From NCBI RefSeq assembly GCF_000599885.1, contig NZ_JFGT01000006.1:434001-498000 (forward strand): 64,000 nucleotides of DNA, read 5' to 3'. The notes beneath the pieces were generated by a model. That model made no database searches. It was not told the origin of the DNA and saw nothing but the letters and a program-made list of their open reading frames with translations. The stretch is from Pantoea sp. IMH (GTDB lineage Bacteria > Pseudomonadota > Gammaproteobacteria > Enterobacterales > Enterobacteriaceae). A program made the translations under genes and the position numbers. The stretch's first letter is position 1. Every line of letters begins with the position of its first letter. Positions 54,701-64,000 of this stretch are shown piece by piece.

Positions 54701-54807
54701 TATCCCTTCACTCTATCCGTGTTTACTCTCACTTGTGGGGGTTACACTTAAGACTATCATGACGCAAGCCTGATGCTGCTGCATCAGCAGATTTGGAGGG
54801 GAAAGTC

Positions 54808-56247
54808 ATGCAATTCAATAATACCTGGCACCATGAGCTTGAGGGATTTTATACCGCTCTTCAGCCCACGCCGTTAAGCCATTCCCGTCTGCTTTGCCAC
54901 AGTCCTTCGCTGGCGCAGGAGCTGGGGCTGGATGAAAGCTGGTTCAGCGAAGATAAAACCCCGCTCTGGAGCGGTGAAGCGCTTCTGCCCGGCATGCAGC
55001 CGCTGGCTCAGGTCTATAGCGGGCATCAGTTTGGCGTCTGGGCGGGTCAGCTGGGAGATGGCCGGGGTTTATTACTCGGTGAACAACAGTTGCCGGATGG
55101 CAGGAAAATGGACTGGCATCTGAAAGGGGCTGGATTGACGCCCTATTCACGGATGGGCGATGGCAGGGCGGTACTCCGCTCCTCCCTGCGGGAGTTTCTT
55201 GCTTCTGAGGCGATGCATCATCTCGGCGTGCCGACGACGCGCGCCTTAACGGTTGTGACCAGTGACGAACCTGTCTACCGGGAAACGTCAGAGCGCGGCG
55301 CCATGCTGCTTCGCGTCGCGGAAAGCCATCTGCGCTTCGGTCACTTCGAACATTTCTTTTATGCCGGCGAGCCGGAGAAGGTTCGTCAGCTTGCGGATTA
55401 TGCGATCCGTCACCACTGGTCACAGTGGCAGGAAGAGTCCGATCGCTATCAGCTCTGGTTCAGCGATGTGGTTAAGCGTACAGCAAGGCTGATCGCCCAC
55501 TGGCAGAGCATCGGGTTCGCTCATGGCGTAATGAATACGGATAATATGTCTCTCCTCGGCCTGACTTTGGACTACGGGCCTTACGGTTTTCTGGATGACT
55601 ATAAGCCCGATTTTATCTGTAACCACTCAGACTACCAGGGCCGATACAGTTTTGAGAATCAGCCCATGATCGGTTTGTGGAACCTTAACCGGCTGGCCCA
55701 TGCGCTGTCAGGTCTGCTGAGTACGGAGCAGCTGAAGCAGGCGCTCTCAGGCTATGAAGAGGAGCTGATGCGCTGCTGGGGCGCACAGATGCGGGCGAAA
55801 CTGGGCTTCTTTACCGGGGCCAGTGATGATAACGAGATACTGACCAGCCTGCTGGCGATGATGAGCCGTGAAGGCAGCGACTATACCTTAACCTTCCGTC
55901 TGCTGAGCGAAACGGCGCAGCAGCAATCGGCGTCACCGCTGCGTGATGAATTTATCGATCGTGAAGCTTTTGACAGCTGGTATAACATCTACCGACAGCG
56001 TCTTATTCAGGAAGGCATCAGCGATGAGGAGCGGCAGCGGAAGATGAAGCAGGCCAATCCGGCGATCGTGCTGAGAAATTATCTGGCGCAGCAGGCGATT
56101 GAACGGGCTGAGCAGGATGATATCAGCGTCCTGACGCGACTGCTTCAGGCGCTGAGCCAGCCCTTTACCGATGCGCCGGAGTTCGCCGATCTGATGCGTC
56201 GTCCGCCCGACTGGGGTAAGAAACTGGCAGTGAGTTGCTCAAGCTGA
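54808..56247 (+). CDS. selO: Protein adenylyltransferase SelO (YdiU)
   Basis: Pseudokinase-fold enzyme that transfers AMP to Ser/Thr/Tyr of target proteins, including redox proteins in E. coli. The 479-residue protein has the conserved [20 protein letters not shown] nucleotide region (105-124), the loop HGVMNTDN near residue 245 and DYGPYGF near 256. It ends in CSS; the cysteine takes the place of the selenocysteine of eukaryotic SelO. GGAGGGG precedes ATG 54808; a TTG at 54793 lies inside that site and was not chosen. Confidence 0.95.
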   Translation: MQFNNTWHHELEGFYTALQPTPLSHSRLLCHSPSLAQELGLDESWFSEDKTPLWSGEALLPGMQPLAQVYSGHQFGVWAGQLGDGRGLLLGEQQLPDGRKMDWHLKGAGLTPYSRMGDGRAVLRSSLREFLASEAMHHLGVPTTRALTVVTSDEPVYRETSERGAMLLRVAESHLRFGHFEHFFYAGEPEKVRQLADYAIRHHWSQWQEESDRYQLWFSDVVKRTARLIAHWQSIGFAHGVMNTDNMSLLGLTLDYGPYGFLDDYKPDFICNHSDYQGRYSFENQPMIGLWNLNRLAHALSGLLSTEQLKQALSGYEEELMRCWGAQMRAKLGFFTGASDDNEILTSLLAMMSREGSDYTLTFRLLSETAQQQSASPLRDEFIDREAFDSWYNIYRQRLIQEGISDEERQRKMKQANPAIVLRNYLAQQAIERAEQDDISVLTRLLQALSQPFTDAPEFADLMRRPPDWGKKLAVSCSS

Positions 56248-56256
56248 GGTCTGGCA

Positions 56257-56286
56257 AGCGGGAGGGCGACACAGGCTGCTCCCGCT
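56257..56286. terminator. Inverted repeat between selO and aroH
   Basis: AGCGGGAG (56257-56264) pairs with CTCCCGCT (56279-56286) around a 14-base loop. No T-run follows on either strand, so termination is only possible. Confidence 0.4.
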
Positions 56287-56299
56287 GTAAAGGGACTTA

Positions 56300-57346
56300 T
56301 CAGAAGCGGGATGCCGCTGCATCAGCCAGCAGGGCCAGCACCGCCTCGCTCTGCTCCCATCCCAGGCAGGGATCGGTGATCGACTGACCATAAACCAGCG
56401 GCGTGCCGGGCTCGATTTTTTGCGTTCCTTCCTTCAGGAAGCTCTCAATCATTACGCCGGCAATGGCCCGGCTGCCCTCACGGATCTGCCGGGAAACCGA
56501 TTCAGCGACCTCCATCTGGCGACGATATTGCTTGAGGCAGTTACCGTGGCTGAAGTCGACTACCAGCTGTTCAGGCAATTTGAACTCACGCAGGCTTGCT
56601 GCTGCCGCGGCGATATCTTCCGGATGATAGTTGGGCTGTTTCCCGCCACGCATGATTACATGGCCGGAAGGGTTCCCGCTCGTCTGATAAATGGTCATCT
56701 GTCCGTGTTTATCCGGCGAAAGGAACATATGGCTGGCACGTGCCGCGCGGATAGCGTCTACCGCAATCTGCGTATTACCGTCGGTGCCGTTTTTAAAGCC
56801 TACCGGACAGGAGAGTGCCGAAGCCATTTCACGGTGGATCTGACTTTCGGTAGTGCGGGCGCCAATGGCTCCCCAGCTGATCAGATCGGCGATAAACTGA
56901 CCGATCACCATGTCCAGAAACTCAGTCGCGGTTGGCATGCCCAGCGCATTGATATCCAGCAGCAGCTTGCGGGCAATGTCCAGCCCGTGATTCACGCGAA
57001 AACTGCCGTCGAGATCCGGATCGGAGATTAACCCCTTCCAGCCAACCACCGTACGAGGTTTCTCAAAATAGGTGCGCATGACGATTTCGAGACGGTCGCG
57101 ATATTTTTCACGCAGCGCTGTCAGTTTTTCCGCATAATCAACAGCAGCCCTGGGATCGTGTAGCGAACAGGGGCCAATAACAACCAGCAGGCGCGGATCT
57201 TCACCGGAAAGGATACGGGCAATACGCTGACGTGACGCTGTCACGTTGGCTGCAATGGCTGGCGTTACCGGATGCCGCTTAGCCAGTTCGTCAGGCGTAA
57301 TCAGGCTCTCGATGCGCGCGGTCCGCAGTTCATCAGTTTTATTCAT
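56300..57346 (-). CDS. aroH: 3-deoxy-7-phosphoheptulonate synthase, tryptophan-sensitive type
   Basis: First enzyme of the shikimate pathway: phosphoenolpyruvate plus erythrose 4-phosphate to DAHP. The 348-residue protein closely follows E. coli AroH (NKTDELRTARIESL, MRTYFEKPRTVVGWKGL, QIHREMASALSCPVGFKNGT, DFSHGNC). Assignment to AroH instead of AroF/AroG rests on overall sequence and on its place next to selO and ppsR. I did not find a clear TrpR operator upstream. PEP supply links it to the adjacent ppsA. Confidence 0.92.
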   Translation of the reverse strand: MNKTDELRTARIESLITPDELAKRHPVTPAIAANVTASRQRIARILSGEDPRLLVVIGPCSLHDPRAAVDYAEKLTALREKYRDRLEIVMRTYFEKPRTVVGWKGLISDPDLDGSFRVNHGLDIARKLLLDINALGMPTATEFLDMVIGQFIADLISWGAIGARTTESQIHREMASALSCPVGFKNGTDGNTQIAVDAIRAARASHMFLSPDKHGQMTIYQTSGNPSGHVIMRGGKQPNYHPEDIAAAAASLREFKLPEQLVVDFSHGNCLKQYRRQMEVAESVSRQIREGSRAIAGVMIESFLKEGTQKIEPGTPLVYGQSITDPCLGWEQSEAVLALLADAAASRF

Positions 57347-57500
57347 GATAATCTCTGAAAATTTGTTCTTCTCTGCGGCAGGTTTGCCGGGAAGTGATGC
57401 CGATCACAATAAACCAAAACGACATCATTTCAACCGGAAACGCCGCTAAAAAGAGGTTAACGCGATAATTATCACTTTTTTGCAACGCTAGCGCGTCCGT

Positions 57501-58334
57501 TCAATACATACGGCGGGTCAGACCCATAATATCCAGAATCTTAGTGGCAATCTCTTCGACGGAATAGTTAGTGCTGTTGAGGTAGCGTATCTGATGCGTG
57601 CGGAACAGCGCTTCCACTTCGCCCACTTCCAGACGGCACTGGCGCATTGAGGCGTAGCGGGTGTTTTCAGCCCGCTCCTGACGAATAGCGGCGAGCCGTT
57701 CAGGATCGATGGTCAGACCGAACAGCTTATGCTGAAAAGGTTTCAGGGCGGGTGGCAACTTAAGGTTATCCATATCGTCGGCAATAAATGGATAGTTGGC
57801 GGCGCGGATGCCAAACTGCATAGCGAGATAGAGGCTGGTGGGCGTTTTACCGCAGCGCGAGACGCCCAGAAGAATAACCTGCGCATCTTCCAGCCCACGC
57901 AGCGAGATCCCATCGTCATGCGCCAGCGTATAATCGATCGCGGCGATACGGGCATCATACTTGCCAAGGTTACTGGCCGTTAACCCATGCGTCCGGTTAG
58001 CCACCGGTGCCGGGGCAATCCCCAGCTCCTGTTGAATGGGCGCCACCAGCGACTGCACAATGTCCTGACAAAAGCCTTCACTTTGCAGAATGATATCGCG
58101 GATTTCGGGCGTCACGATCGAAATAAAGACCAGCGGGCGCATGCCGCTTTTCTCGTAAAGTGCATTGATTTGCGCCTTAACGGCCTGGGCGCGCTGCACG
58201 TTTTCAACAAAAGGAAGGGTGACGCTGTTAATGTTCACGGGGAACTGCGAGAGCACCGCGTGGCCGAGCACTTCGGCGGTGATGGCGGTACCGTCAGAAA
58301 TATAAAAAACGCTGCGTTCGCTGTTCACGTCCAT
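57501..58334 (-). CDS. ppsR: PEP synthase regulatory protein (kinase/pyrophosphorylase)
   Basis: 277-residue DUF299 bifunctional protein that inactivates PEP synthase by ADP-dependent phosphorylation and reactivates it by Pi-dependent dephosphorylation. The P-loop is [11 protein letters not shown] near residue 152, and the N-terminus [17 protein letters not shown] is typical. It is divergent from its target ppsA across 468 bases, the usual arrangement. Confidence 0.95.
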   Translation of the reverse strand: MDVNSERSVFYISDGTAITAEVLGHAVLSQFPVNINSVTLPFVENVQRAQAVKAQINALYEKSGMRPLVFISIVTPEIRDIILQSEGFCQDIVQSLVAPIQQELGIAPAPVANRTHGLTASNLGKYDARIAAIDYTLAHDDGISLRGLEDAQVILLGVSRCGKTPTSLYLAMQFGIRAANYPFIADDMDNLKLPPALKPFQHKLFGLTIDPERLAAIRQERAENTRYASMRQCRLEVGEVEALFRTHQIRYLNSTNYSVEEIATKILDIMGLTRRMY

Positions 58335-58802
58335 CTTGTCTCCCGTCGTTATTGTTTCAGCAGACTAGTTTACGCCGCTATAAGAATGCAAATTGTGTTG
58401 GACATAACAGCACGCATCAAACTGCGAAAGTATTTATTTGCCGGTCAGGCATTTTCGGACAAACGGTAAAAAAGGTCCGCAATCCAATTTATGAAATGAC
58501 GTTTCTTTTTTCCATTCATAAAAAGCAGAGTAATTTCCATATTCATTCTTTACGGGCATTATTATCCGTTGCGCAACGATATTTAGTGTGAAATGCACCT
58601 CATAAAAAATAACTATATAAATCATATAGTTGAAAATATTTTATTTGCGCAATCATCTCACGCGAAGGCGGAGTTTTCTTAAAACGGTTTTTTTGACGCG
58701 CTTGATCGATTCAACAGTTTCATTCCAGAACAGGAATGTGCCAGGCTCAATTCGTCTTACTCTGTCCTCAAAACTTAATTAAATCTGAAAAGGATTGCTT
58801 CA
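58335..58802. promoter_or_regulatory. ppsR-ppsA divergent control region with Cra-like site
   Basis: No gene is supported in 468 bases. A match to the Cra (FruR) consensus is at 58702-58715, read on the minus strand as GTTGAATCGATCAA (13 of 14 consensus positions). In E. coli, Cra activates ppsA from an upstream site. The remainder is AT-rich and includes several TATA-like stretches. Confidence 0.6.
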
Positions 58803-61184
58803 ATGTCCAATAAAGGCGAACTGCCGTTAGTGCTCTGGTACAACCAGCTTGGCATGAATGATGTTGATCGGGTGGGAGGCAAAAATGCTTCTCTGGGCGA
58901 AATGATCAGTAATTTGTCTTCACTGGGCGTATCCGTGCCCGATGGGTTTGCAACAACCTCTGAGGCATTCAATCTTTTCCTCGATCAAAGCGGCGTGAAT
59001 CAGCGCATTTATGACCTGCTGGATAAGACCGATATTGATGACGTTGATGAACTGGCAAAAGCAGGCAAGCAGATACGCCAGTGGATTGTCGATACGCCTT
59101 TCCAGCCGGCGCTTGAAGCAGCCATCCGCGAAGCCTATGAGCAGCTCTCTTCTGATGATACCGAGGCCTCTTTTGCGGTCAGGTCTTCTGCCACAGCGGA
59201 AGATATGCCAGACGCCTCCTTTGCCGGTCAGCAGGAAACCTTTTTGAACGTGCAGGGCTTTGATGCCGTACTGATCGCCGTAAAACATGTCTTTGCTTCA
59301 CTCTTCAATGACCGGGCCATCTCCTACCGTGTGCATCAGGGGTACGACCACCGTGGCGTGGCGCTCTCAGCGGGCGTACAGCGCATGGTGCGCTCAGACG
59401 TCGGCTCGGCGGGCGTGATGTTTACCATCGATACCGAATCGGGCTTTGATCAGGTGGTATTTATTACGGCTGCGCTGGGTTTGGGCGAAATGGTGGTTCA
59501 GGGCGCGGTCAATCCGGATGAATTTTACGTCCATAAACCGACGCTGGCGGCGGGGCGTCCTGCCATCGTGCGCAGAACCATGGGTTCGAAGAAAATTCGC
59601 ATGGTTTATGCCGATTCACAGGAGCACGGCGAACAGGTCAGAATTGAAGATGTTCCTGAGCAGGAGCGCGATCGTTTCTGTCTGACCAGCGAAGAAGTGG
59701 AAGCGCTGGCCACGCAGGCCGTATTGATTGAGAAACACTATCAGCGACCCATGGATATTGAATGGGCAAAAGATGGACATACGGGCAAACTGTTTATTGT
59801 CCAGGCTCGTCCGGAAACGGTGCGCTCAAATGGCCAGGTCATGGAGCGTTACACCCTGCACGGCCAGGGTAAGATCGTGGTGGAAGGACGGGCTATCGGT
59901 CACCGTATTGGCGCGGGCGAAGTGAAGGTAATTCATGACATCAGCGAGATGAACCGGATTCAGAAAGGTGATGTGCTGGTGACAGATATGACGGACCCGG
60001 ACTGGGAACCGATCATGAAAAAGGCTTCTGCCATCGTCACCAACCGCGGAGGACGTACCTGTCACGCTGCGATTATCGCGCGTGAACTCGGTATTCCTGC
60101 CGTGGTTGGCTGCGGTCATGCGACGGATGTGCTGAAGGATGGTCATAAAGTCACGGTATCCTGCGCGGAAGGGGACACCGGCTATGTCTATGATGACCTG
60201 CTCGACTTCGAAGTAAAAAGCTCTCAGGTAGATGAGATGCCGCCACTGCCGCTCAAGATTATGATGAATGTTGGTAATCCCGATCGGGCATTCGATTTCG
60301 CCTGCCTGCCGAACGAGGGCGTGGGGCTGGCGCGGCTGGAGTTTATCATCAACCGTATGATTGGCGTTCATCCTAAAGCGCTGCTGGAGTTTGATCAGCA
60401 AACGCCTGAATTGCAGAAGCAAATCCGTGAAATGATGAAGGGTTTCGACGACCCTGTTGAGTTTTATATTGCCCGTCTGACGGAAGGGATCGCCACGCTG
60501 GGCGCCGCATTCTCGCCAAAACGCGTGATTGTTCGCCTCTCCGATTTCAAAACTAATGAATACGCAAACCTGGTGGGCGGTGAACGCTACGAGCCGGAAG
60601 AAGAGAACCCGATGCTCGGTTTCCGTGGCGCAGGTCGTTACGTGGCTGACAGCTTCCGGGACTGTTTTGCCCTGGAGTGTGCCGCCGTGAAGCGCGTCCG
60701 TAATGAGATGGGGCTGACCAACGTGGAGATCATGGTGCCCTTCGTGCGTACCGTGGCGCAGGCAAAAGCGGTAGTGGAGGAGTTGGCACGTCAGGGGCTT
60801 AAGCGCGGTGAGAATGGCCTGAAACTGATTATGATGTGTGAAATCCCGTCCAATGCGCTGCTGGCGGATCAGTTCCTTGAATATTTCGACGGCTTCTCAA
60901 TCGGTTCCAACGATATGACTCAGCTGGCGCTGGGCCTCGACAGGGATTCGGGTGTGGTTTCCGAACTCTTTGATGAACGCAACGACGCGGTGAAAGCGCT
61001 GCTGTCGATGGCGATACGCTCAGCGAAGAAAGCGGGCAAATATGTCGGGATTTGTGGTCAGGGGCCCTCTGACCATGAGGATTTTGCGGCCTGGCTGATG
61101 GAAGAAGGCATTGACAGCCTGTCGCTGAATCCTGATACCGTGGTGCAAACCTGGCTGAGCCTGGCGGAACTGCCTGAAAAGTAG
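58803..61184 (+). CDS. ppsA: Phosphoenolpyruvate synthase
   Basis: Converts pyruvate, ATP and water to PEP, AMP and Pi in gluconeogenesis. The 793 residues match the E. coli length (792). There is an N-terminal ATP-grasp domain ([32 protein letters not shown] split across 110-145), the swivelling phosphohistidine domain with the catalytic His in [11 protein letters not shown] near 422, and the C-terminal PEP/pyruvate barrel with [13 protein letters not shown] near 705. AAAGGA lies upstream of ATG 58803. Regulated by the PpsR protein encoded divergently. Confidence 0.97.
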   Translation: MSNKGELPLVLWYNQLGMNDVDRVGGKNASLGEMISNLSSLGVSVPDGFATTSEAFNLFLDQSGVNQRIYDLLDKTDIDDVDELAKAGKQIRQWIVDTPFQPALEAAIREAYEQLSSDDTEASFAVRSSATAEDMPDASFAGQQETFLNVQGFDAVLIAVKHVFASLFNDRAISYRVHQGYDHRGVALSAGVQRMVRSDVGSAGVMFTIDTESGFDQVVFITAALGLGEMVVQGAVNPDEFYVHKPTLAAGRPAIVRRTMGSKKIRMVYADSQEHGEQVRIEDVPEQERDRFCLTSEEVEALATQAVLIEKHYQRPMDIEWAKDGHTGKLFIVQARPETVRSNGQVMERYTLHGQGKIVVEGRAIGHRIGAGEVKVIHDISEMNRIQKGDVLVTDMTDPDWEPIMKKASAIVTNRGGRTCHAAIIARELGIPAVVGCGHATDVLKDGHKVTVSCAEGDTGYVYDDLLDFEVKSSQVDEMPPLPLKIMMNVGNPDRAFDFACLPNEGVGLARLEFIINRMIGVHPKALLEFDQQTPELQKQIREMMKGFDDPVEFYIARLTEGIATLGAAFSPKRVIVRLSDFKTNEYANLVGGERYEPEEENPMLGFRGAGRYVADSFRDCFALECAAVKRVRNEMGLTNVEIMVPFVRTVAQAKAVVEELARQGLKRGENGLKLIMMCEIPSNALLADQFLEYFDGFSIGSNDMTQLALGLDRDSGVVSELFDERNDAVKALLSMAIRSAKKAGKYVGICGQGPSDHEDFAAWLMEEGIDSLSLNPDTVVQTWLSLAELPEK

Positions 61185-61207
61185 CCCGGTTGAGGTAATT
61201 TCACACT

Positions 61208-61233
61208 AAAGGCCAGTCTGACTGGCCTTTTTT
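61208..61233 (+). terminator. Terminator of ppsA
   Basis: AAAGGCCAGT (61208-61217) pairs with ACTGGCCTTT (61221-61230), then TTT. It lies back-to-back with the rprA terminator on the other strand. Confidence 0.92.
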
Positions 61234-61247
61234 CATTTCTGCAGAAT

Positions 61248-61357
61248 AAAAAAAAGCCCATCACATGGGATGGGCAAAGACTACACACAGCAATTCTTTA
61301 CTTTGACTTGGGGAAAGCTTGTTTAAAAATCAGCATGTTGATCCTAAACATGCTGTT
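61248..61357 (-). ncRNA. rprA: Small RNA RprA
   Basis: Hfq-dependent sRNA that activates rpoS translation in E. coli under RcsB control. On the minus strand the 3' half is nearly identical to E. coli RprA: GAATTGCTGTGTGTAGTCTT followed by TGCCCATC..GATGGGC and a run of T. The 5' half is a perfect hairpin CAGCATGTT/AACATGCTG (61331-61355), then a TTTCCCC segment where E. coli has the rpoS-pairing TCCCC region. The 5' end is estimated from the hairpin and a TATAAA/TAGTAT -10-like stretch. It lies between ppsA and ydiK; in E. coli rprA also adjoins ydiK. Confidence 0.92.
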
Positions 61358-61614
61358 TATACTATTCAGGCAGGGTGGTTGAGTCATTAAGAATCCTCTT
61401 ATTAGTTTAAAAGACATAATCTTTTATGACACATTTGCCGCGCCGGCGGCCAGTAAGCCATATATTTGCTAATCAATTGGCCCTAAGGACAACTGAAATC
61501 ATTGAAAAACCGCTTTTAGAGGTTAAGTTTTCTGAATGGTTTATTGATTTCCTGAAGAAAATGTTTCCTGCTGCTTATGAAAATGACCAGCCTGGCTGGT
61601 CATCAGGGCCATAT

Positions 61615-62733
61615 TCAGGCGTGATTATTCCGTTCTCTGTTTTCCTCCACCGTTTCCACCACCTCATGCGGGGATCTTTGTGGAGCCGGCACCTCATTAA
61701 TCCAGGCGGAAAGGAGCCGGTAGGAGACGGCCAGCACCACAGGTCCGATAAAAAGCCCGATCATGCCAAACGCTACCAGACCGCCGATGACGCCAGACAG
61801 GATAAGGATCATCGGTAAGTCAGCGCCCATACGGATCAACGCAGGACGAAGGAAGTTATCCAGAGTTCCCACCACGCAACTCCAGATGAGCAGCACAGTG
61901 CCCCAGGTCGTATCCCCACTCCAGTAGAGCCAGATAATCGCCGGAATCAGGACAACCAGCGGGCCGAGCTGGACCAGACAGGCGAGGATCATCAGCACGG
62001 TCAGAATGGTGGCGTAAGGAATACCCGACAGCGCCAGGCCGACACCGCCCAAAACGCCCTGTACCAGCGCCGTCACTACCACACCCAGCGCCACGGCCCG
62101 TATTGCCTGTCCGGCCAGCAAAACTGACGCATCACCACGCTGAGATGCCAGCCGGAAAGCAAAGTGGCGGATGCCCTGGCCAACCTGTTCACCGCGCCAG
62201 TAAAGCAGGATGCTGAACAGCAGCATCAGGCCGAGATGAAGCATAAAGCGACCAAAATGGCCCGCCTGAGCGAACAGAAAGCCGCTGGTGCGGCCGATAT
62301 AGGGCTGAACCTTGGTCATCATGGCGCTGCCGCCACCTTCAACAAGATTATGATACGCCGAGAATAGCTTAGGACCGGCCAGCGGCAGATTGTTCAGCCA
62401 GAGCAGCTCCGGCAGGCGAAAGTGACCCGAAGTGGCCCAGGCGATAACGGGCCGGCTGGTGTCAATCAGGCTGTTGACCAACAGCGCGACGGGAATAATA
62501 AACAGCAGGATCAGCAACAGCGCCATCACCAGTACGGCAAGCGAGCGGCGGCCCCAGAGCAGGTGCTGGATTTTTATCATCAGCGGCCAGGTTGCGATCA
62601 CCACCATGCTCGCCCAGGCAAAACCCAGCACAAAAGGCTGAACAACCCAGAAGCTGGCGACGATCAGCAGGGTGATAAACATCAGCGAGAAGACGATTTG
62701 CGGCAAATCCCATCCTTTCTGCGCATTCTTCAT
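61615..62733 (-). CDS. ydiK: AI-2E family (PerM-like) inner-membrane transporter YdiK
   Basis: 372-residue membrane protein with about eight hydrophobic segments. It is colinear with E. coli YdiK: VQPFVLGFAWASMVVIATWP, FSILLYWRGEQVGQGIRHFA, RAVALGVVVTALVQ, and LPMILILSGVIGGL..FGMIGLFIGPVVLAVSYRLL. Substrate unknown; family members are called AI-2 or ion exporters with limited evidence. An inverted repeat (GACCAGC/GCTGGTC, 61587-61604) follows the stop. Confidence 0.92.
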   Translation of the reverse strand: MKNAQKGWDLPQIVFSLMFITLLIVASFWVVQPFVLGFAWASMVVIATWPLMIKIQHLLWGRRSLAVLVMALLLILLFIIPVALLVNSLIDTSRPVIAWATSGHFRLPELLWLNNLPLAGPKLFSAYHNLVEGGGSAMMTKVQPYIGRTSGFLFAQAGHFGRFMLHLGLMLLFSILLYWRGEQVGQGIRHFAFRLASQRGDASVLLAGQAIRAVALGVVVTALVQGVLGGVGLALSGIPYATILTVLMILACLVQLGPLVVLIPAIIWLYWSGDTTWGTVLLIWSCVVGTLDNFLRPALIRMGADLPMILILSGVIGGLVAFGMIGLFIGPVVLAVSYRLLSAWINEVPAPQRSPHEVVETVEENRERNNHA

Positions 62734-62957
62734 GGTGCAACATTACCTTCAGTCAATAAAACAGGGTGTGGGCATCGCTTAGCATCTTCCGTTGCATCAG
62801 CGCCCACGCGAAACACAATGTATTAAACGCACTTTCGCCGGAAACGGCACGTGATTCTTTTCAGGTGACATTTTCAGACCGCGACAGTGTATAAAAAAAT
62901 GTGATAAAACCATGAGATTAAGTGCAATCGTTTACCTTACATTCTGGTTACCCGATA

Positions 62958-64000
62958 ATGATCCCACAACTCTCTCAGGCGCCAGGCCTGGTTCAACTGG
63001 TGCTGACTTTTTTGCAGGCGCTTAAGCAGCAGGGTTTCACCGGCGATACCGCCACCAGCTATGCCGATCGTCTCACCATGTCCACCGATAACAGCATCTA
63101 TCAGCTCCTTCCGGATGCGGTGCTGTTTCCCCGGTCAACCGCTGATGTTGCCCTGATAGCCCGTCTGGCCGGTGGGTCACGTTTCGAAAGTCTGACGTTC
63201 ACCCCCCGTGGCGGCGGGACCGGGACCAACGGCCAGTCGCTCAATCAGGGCATCGTCGTGGATATGTCACGCTATATGAACCGTATTCTGGAGATTAATC
63301 CGGAGCAGGGGTGGGTTAAGGTCGAAGCAGGTGTGATTAAAGATCAGCTGAATGCCTGGCTTAAACCCTACGGCTTCTTTTTTTCGCCGGAGCTGTCAAC
63401 CAGCAACCGCGCCACGCTGGGTGGCATGATTAATACCGACGCCTCTGGGCAGGGGTCACTGGTTTACGGCAAAACCTCCGATCATGTGCTTGGCTTGCGG
63501 GCAGTCCTGCACGGCGGTGATATCCTGGATACCCGCGCCGTTCCCGTGGCGCTGGCAGAGAGGCTGGCGCAGGAAGAGAGCCGTGAAGGGGAAATTTACC
63601 GCACCGTGCTGGAAAGCTGCCGAGATAAACGACAGCTGGTAGTGGATAACTTCCCTGTGCTTAATCGTTTTCTGACCGGTTACGATTTACGCCACGCCGT
63701 CAGCGACGATCTCCAGCAGGTGGATTTAACCCGCATACTTTGTGGTGCCGAAGGAACGCTGGCCTTTATTACCGAAGCCCGCCTGGACATTACGCCGATC
63801 CCGAAAGTCCGTCGTCTGGTTAATATCAAATATGACTCCTTTGATTCCGCATTGCGCAGCGCGCCTTTTTTAGTGGAAGCAAAAGCGCTTTCTGTGGAAA
63901 CGGTCGATTCAAAAGTGCTGAATCTGGCCCGCGAAGACATTGTCTGGCACTCGGTCAGCGAACTGATTACCGATATCCCCGATCGCGAGATGCTGGGGCT
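62958..64000 (+). CDS. ydiJ: FAD-binding oxidoreductase YdiJ, D-2-hydroxyglutarate dehydrogenase type (5' part)
   Basis: The reading frame opens at ATG 62958 and runs without a stop to the right edge, giving the first 347 residues of a protein that is about 1018 residues in E. coli. It begins MIPQLSQAPGLVQLVL. The FAD-linked oxidase N-terminal domain is clear: PRSTADVALIARLA, FTPRGGGTGTNGQSLNQGI near residue 82, LSTSNRATLGGMINTDASGQ, and GAEGTLAFITEARL. The missing part should hold the iron-sulfur and CCG domains. E. coli YdiJ is reported to oxidise D-2-hydroxyglutarate. Confidence 0.94.
   Translation, partial: MIPQLSQAPGLVQLVLTFLQALKQQGFTGDTATSYADRLTMSTDNSIYQLLPDAVLFPRSTADVALIARLAGGSRFESLTFTPRGGGTGTNGQSLNQGIVVDMSRYMNRILEINPEQGWVKVEAGVIKDQLNAWLKPYGFFFSPELSTSNRATLGGMINTDASGQGSLVYGKTSDHVLGLRAVLHGGDILDTRAVPVALAERLAQEESREGEIYRTVLESCRDKRQLVVDNFPVLNRFLTGYDLRHAVSDDLQQVDLTRILCGAEGTLAFITEARLDITPIPKVRRLVNIKYDSFDSALRSAPFLVEAKALSVETVDSKVLNLAREDIVWHSVSELITDIPDREMLG

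Noticed and set aside
57347-57480. TrpR operator upstream of aroH
   Set aside because: No clear ACTAGT-type palindrome was found; AACGCTAGCGCG near 57484 resembles it too weakly.
61426-61818. 130-codon plus-strand frame between rprA and ydiK
   Set aside because: More than half overlaps ydiK in antisense, there is no good Shine-Dalgarno sequence, and the product is low-complexity at its end. The first 60 codons cannot be fully excluded as a small gene.

Overview
The window is a chromosomal segment of a gammaproteobacterium of the order Enterobacterales. Protein sequences and gene order are close to Escherichia coli (thrS-infC-rpmI-rplT-pheM-pheST-ihfA-btuCED-nlpC, the ast operon, spy/cho/nadE/osmE, aroH, ppsR/ppsA, rprA, ydiK, ydiJ), but blocks are joined differently. 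The added assimilatory nitrate genes and carbohydrate operon suggest a plant- or environment-associated member such as Pantoea or a relative in the Erwiniaceae. The family-level placement is inference; the order-level placement is well supported.

Layout. Bases 1-5151 hold the end of an assimilatory nitrate operon: nitrite reductase with a fused NirD-like tail, nitrate reductase, and a siroheme methyltransferase. At 5152-6818 an orphan type VI secretion cassette (Hcp, a DUF2778/Tlde1-type L,D-transpeptidase-like toxin, and an exported probable immunity protein) sits between two 96-bp direct repeats. These repeats are copies of the junction between the methyltransferase gene and a convergent DeoR-family regulator gene. 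From 6873 to 17226 the regulator faces a nine-gene carbohydrate operon: split transketolase, two short-chain dehydrogenases, a ribose-type ABC importer with a DUF2291 lipoprotein, and an FGGY kinase. The likely substrate is a pentitol or a branched sugar or polyol.

Bases 17230-20663 carry a PEBP-family protein preceded by an 11-copy heptanucleotide repeat, the invasin-like YchO and a bestrophin homologue. Bases 21155-27374 carry the arginine succinyltransferase operon astCADBE behind a good sigma-54 promoter. Bases 27681-40417 carry stress and housekeeping genes: spy, LexA-controlled cho, nadE, a TetR/MFS efflux pair, osmE, katE, tcyP, LexA-controlled ydjM, hxpB, yniB, yniA and a GhoS-like small protein.

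Bases 40599-42909 hold a Fur-boxed orphan substrate-binding protein and YdiY. Bases 43295-53500 hold the translation operons with their leader controls (ATT start of infC, pheM attenuator), ihfA, btuCED and nlpC. Bases 53960-64000 hold a YdiV-like degenerate EAL protein, SelO, AroH, PpsR/PpsA with a Cra-like site, the small RNA RprA, YdiK and the start of YdiJ.

The least ordinary parts are the Hcp-effector-immunity cassette with its repeat boundaries, the carbohydrate operon of unknown substrate, and the heptanucleotide tract in front of the PEBP gene. No tRNA, rRNA, CRISPR array, transposase or integrase was found.
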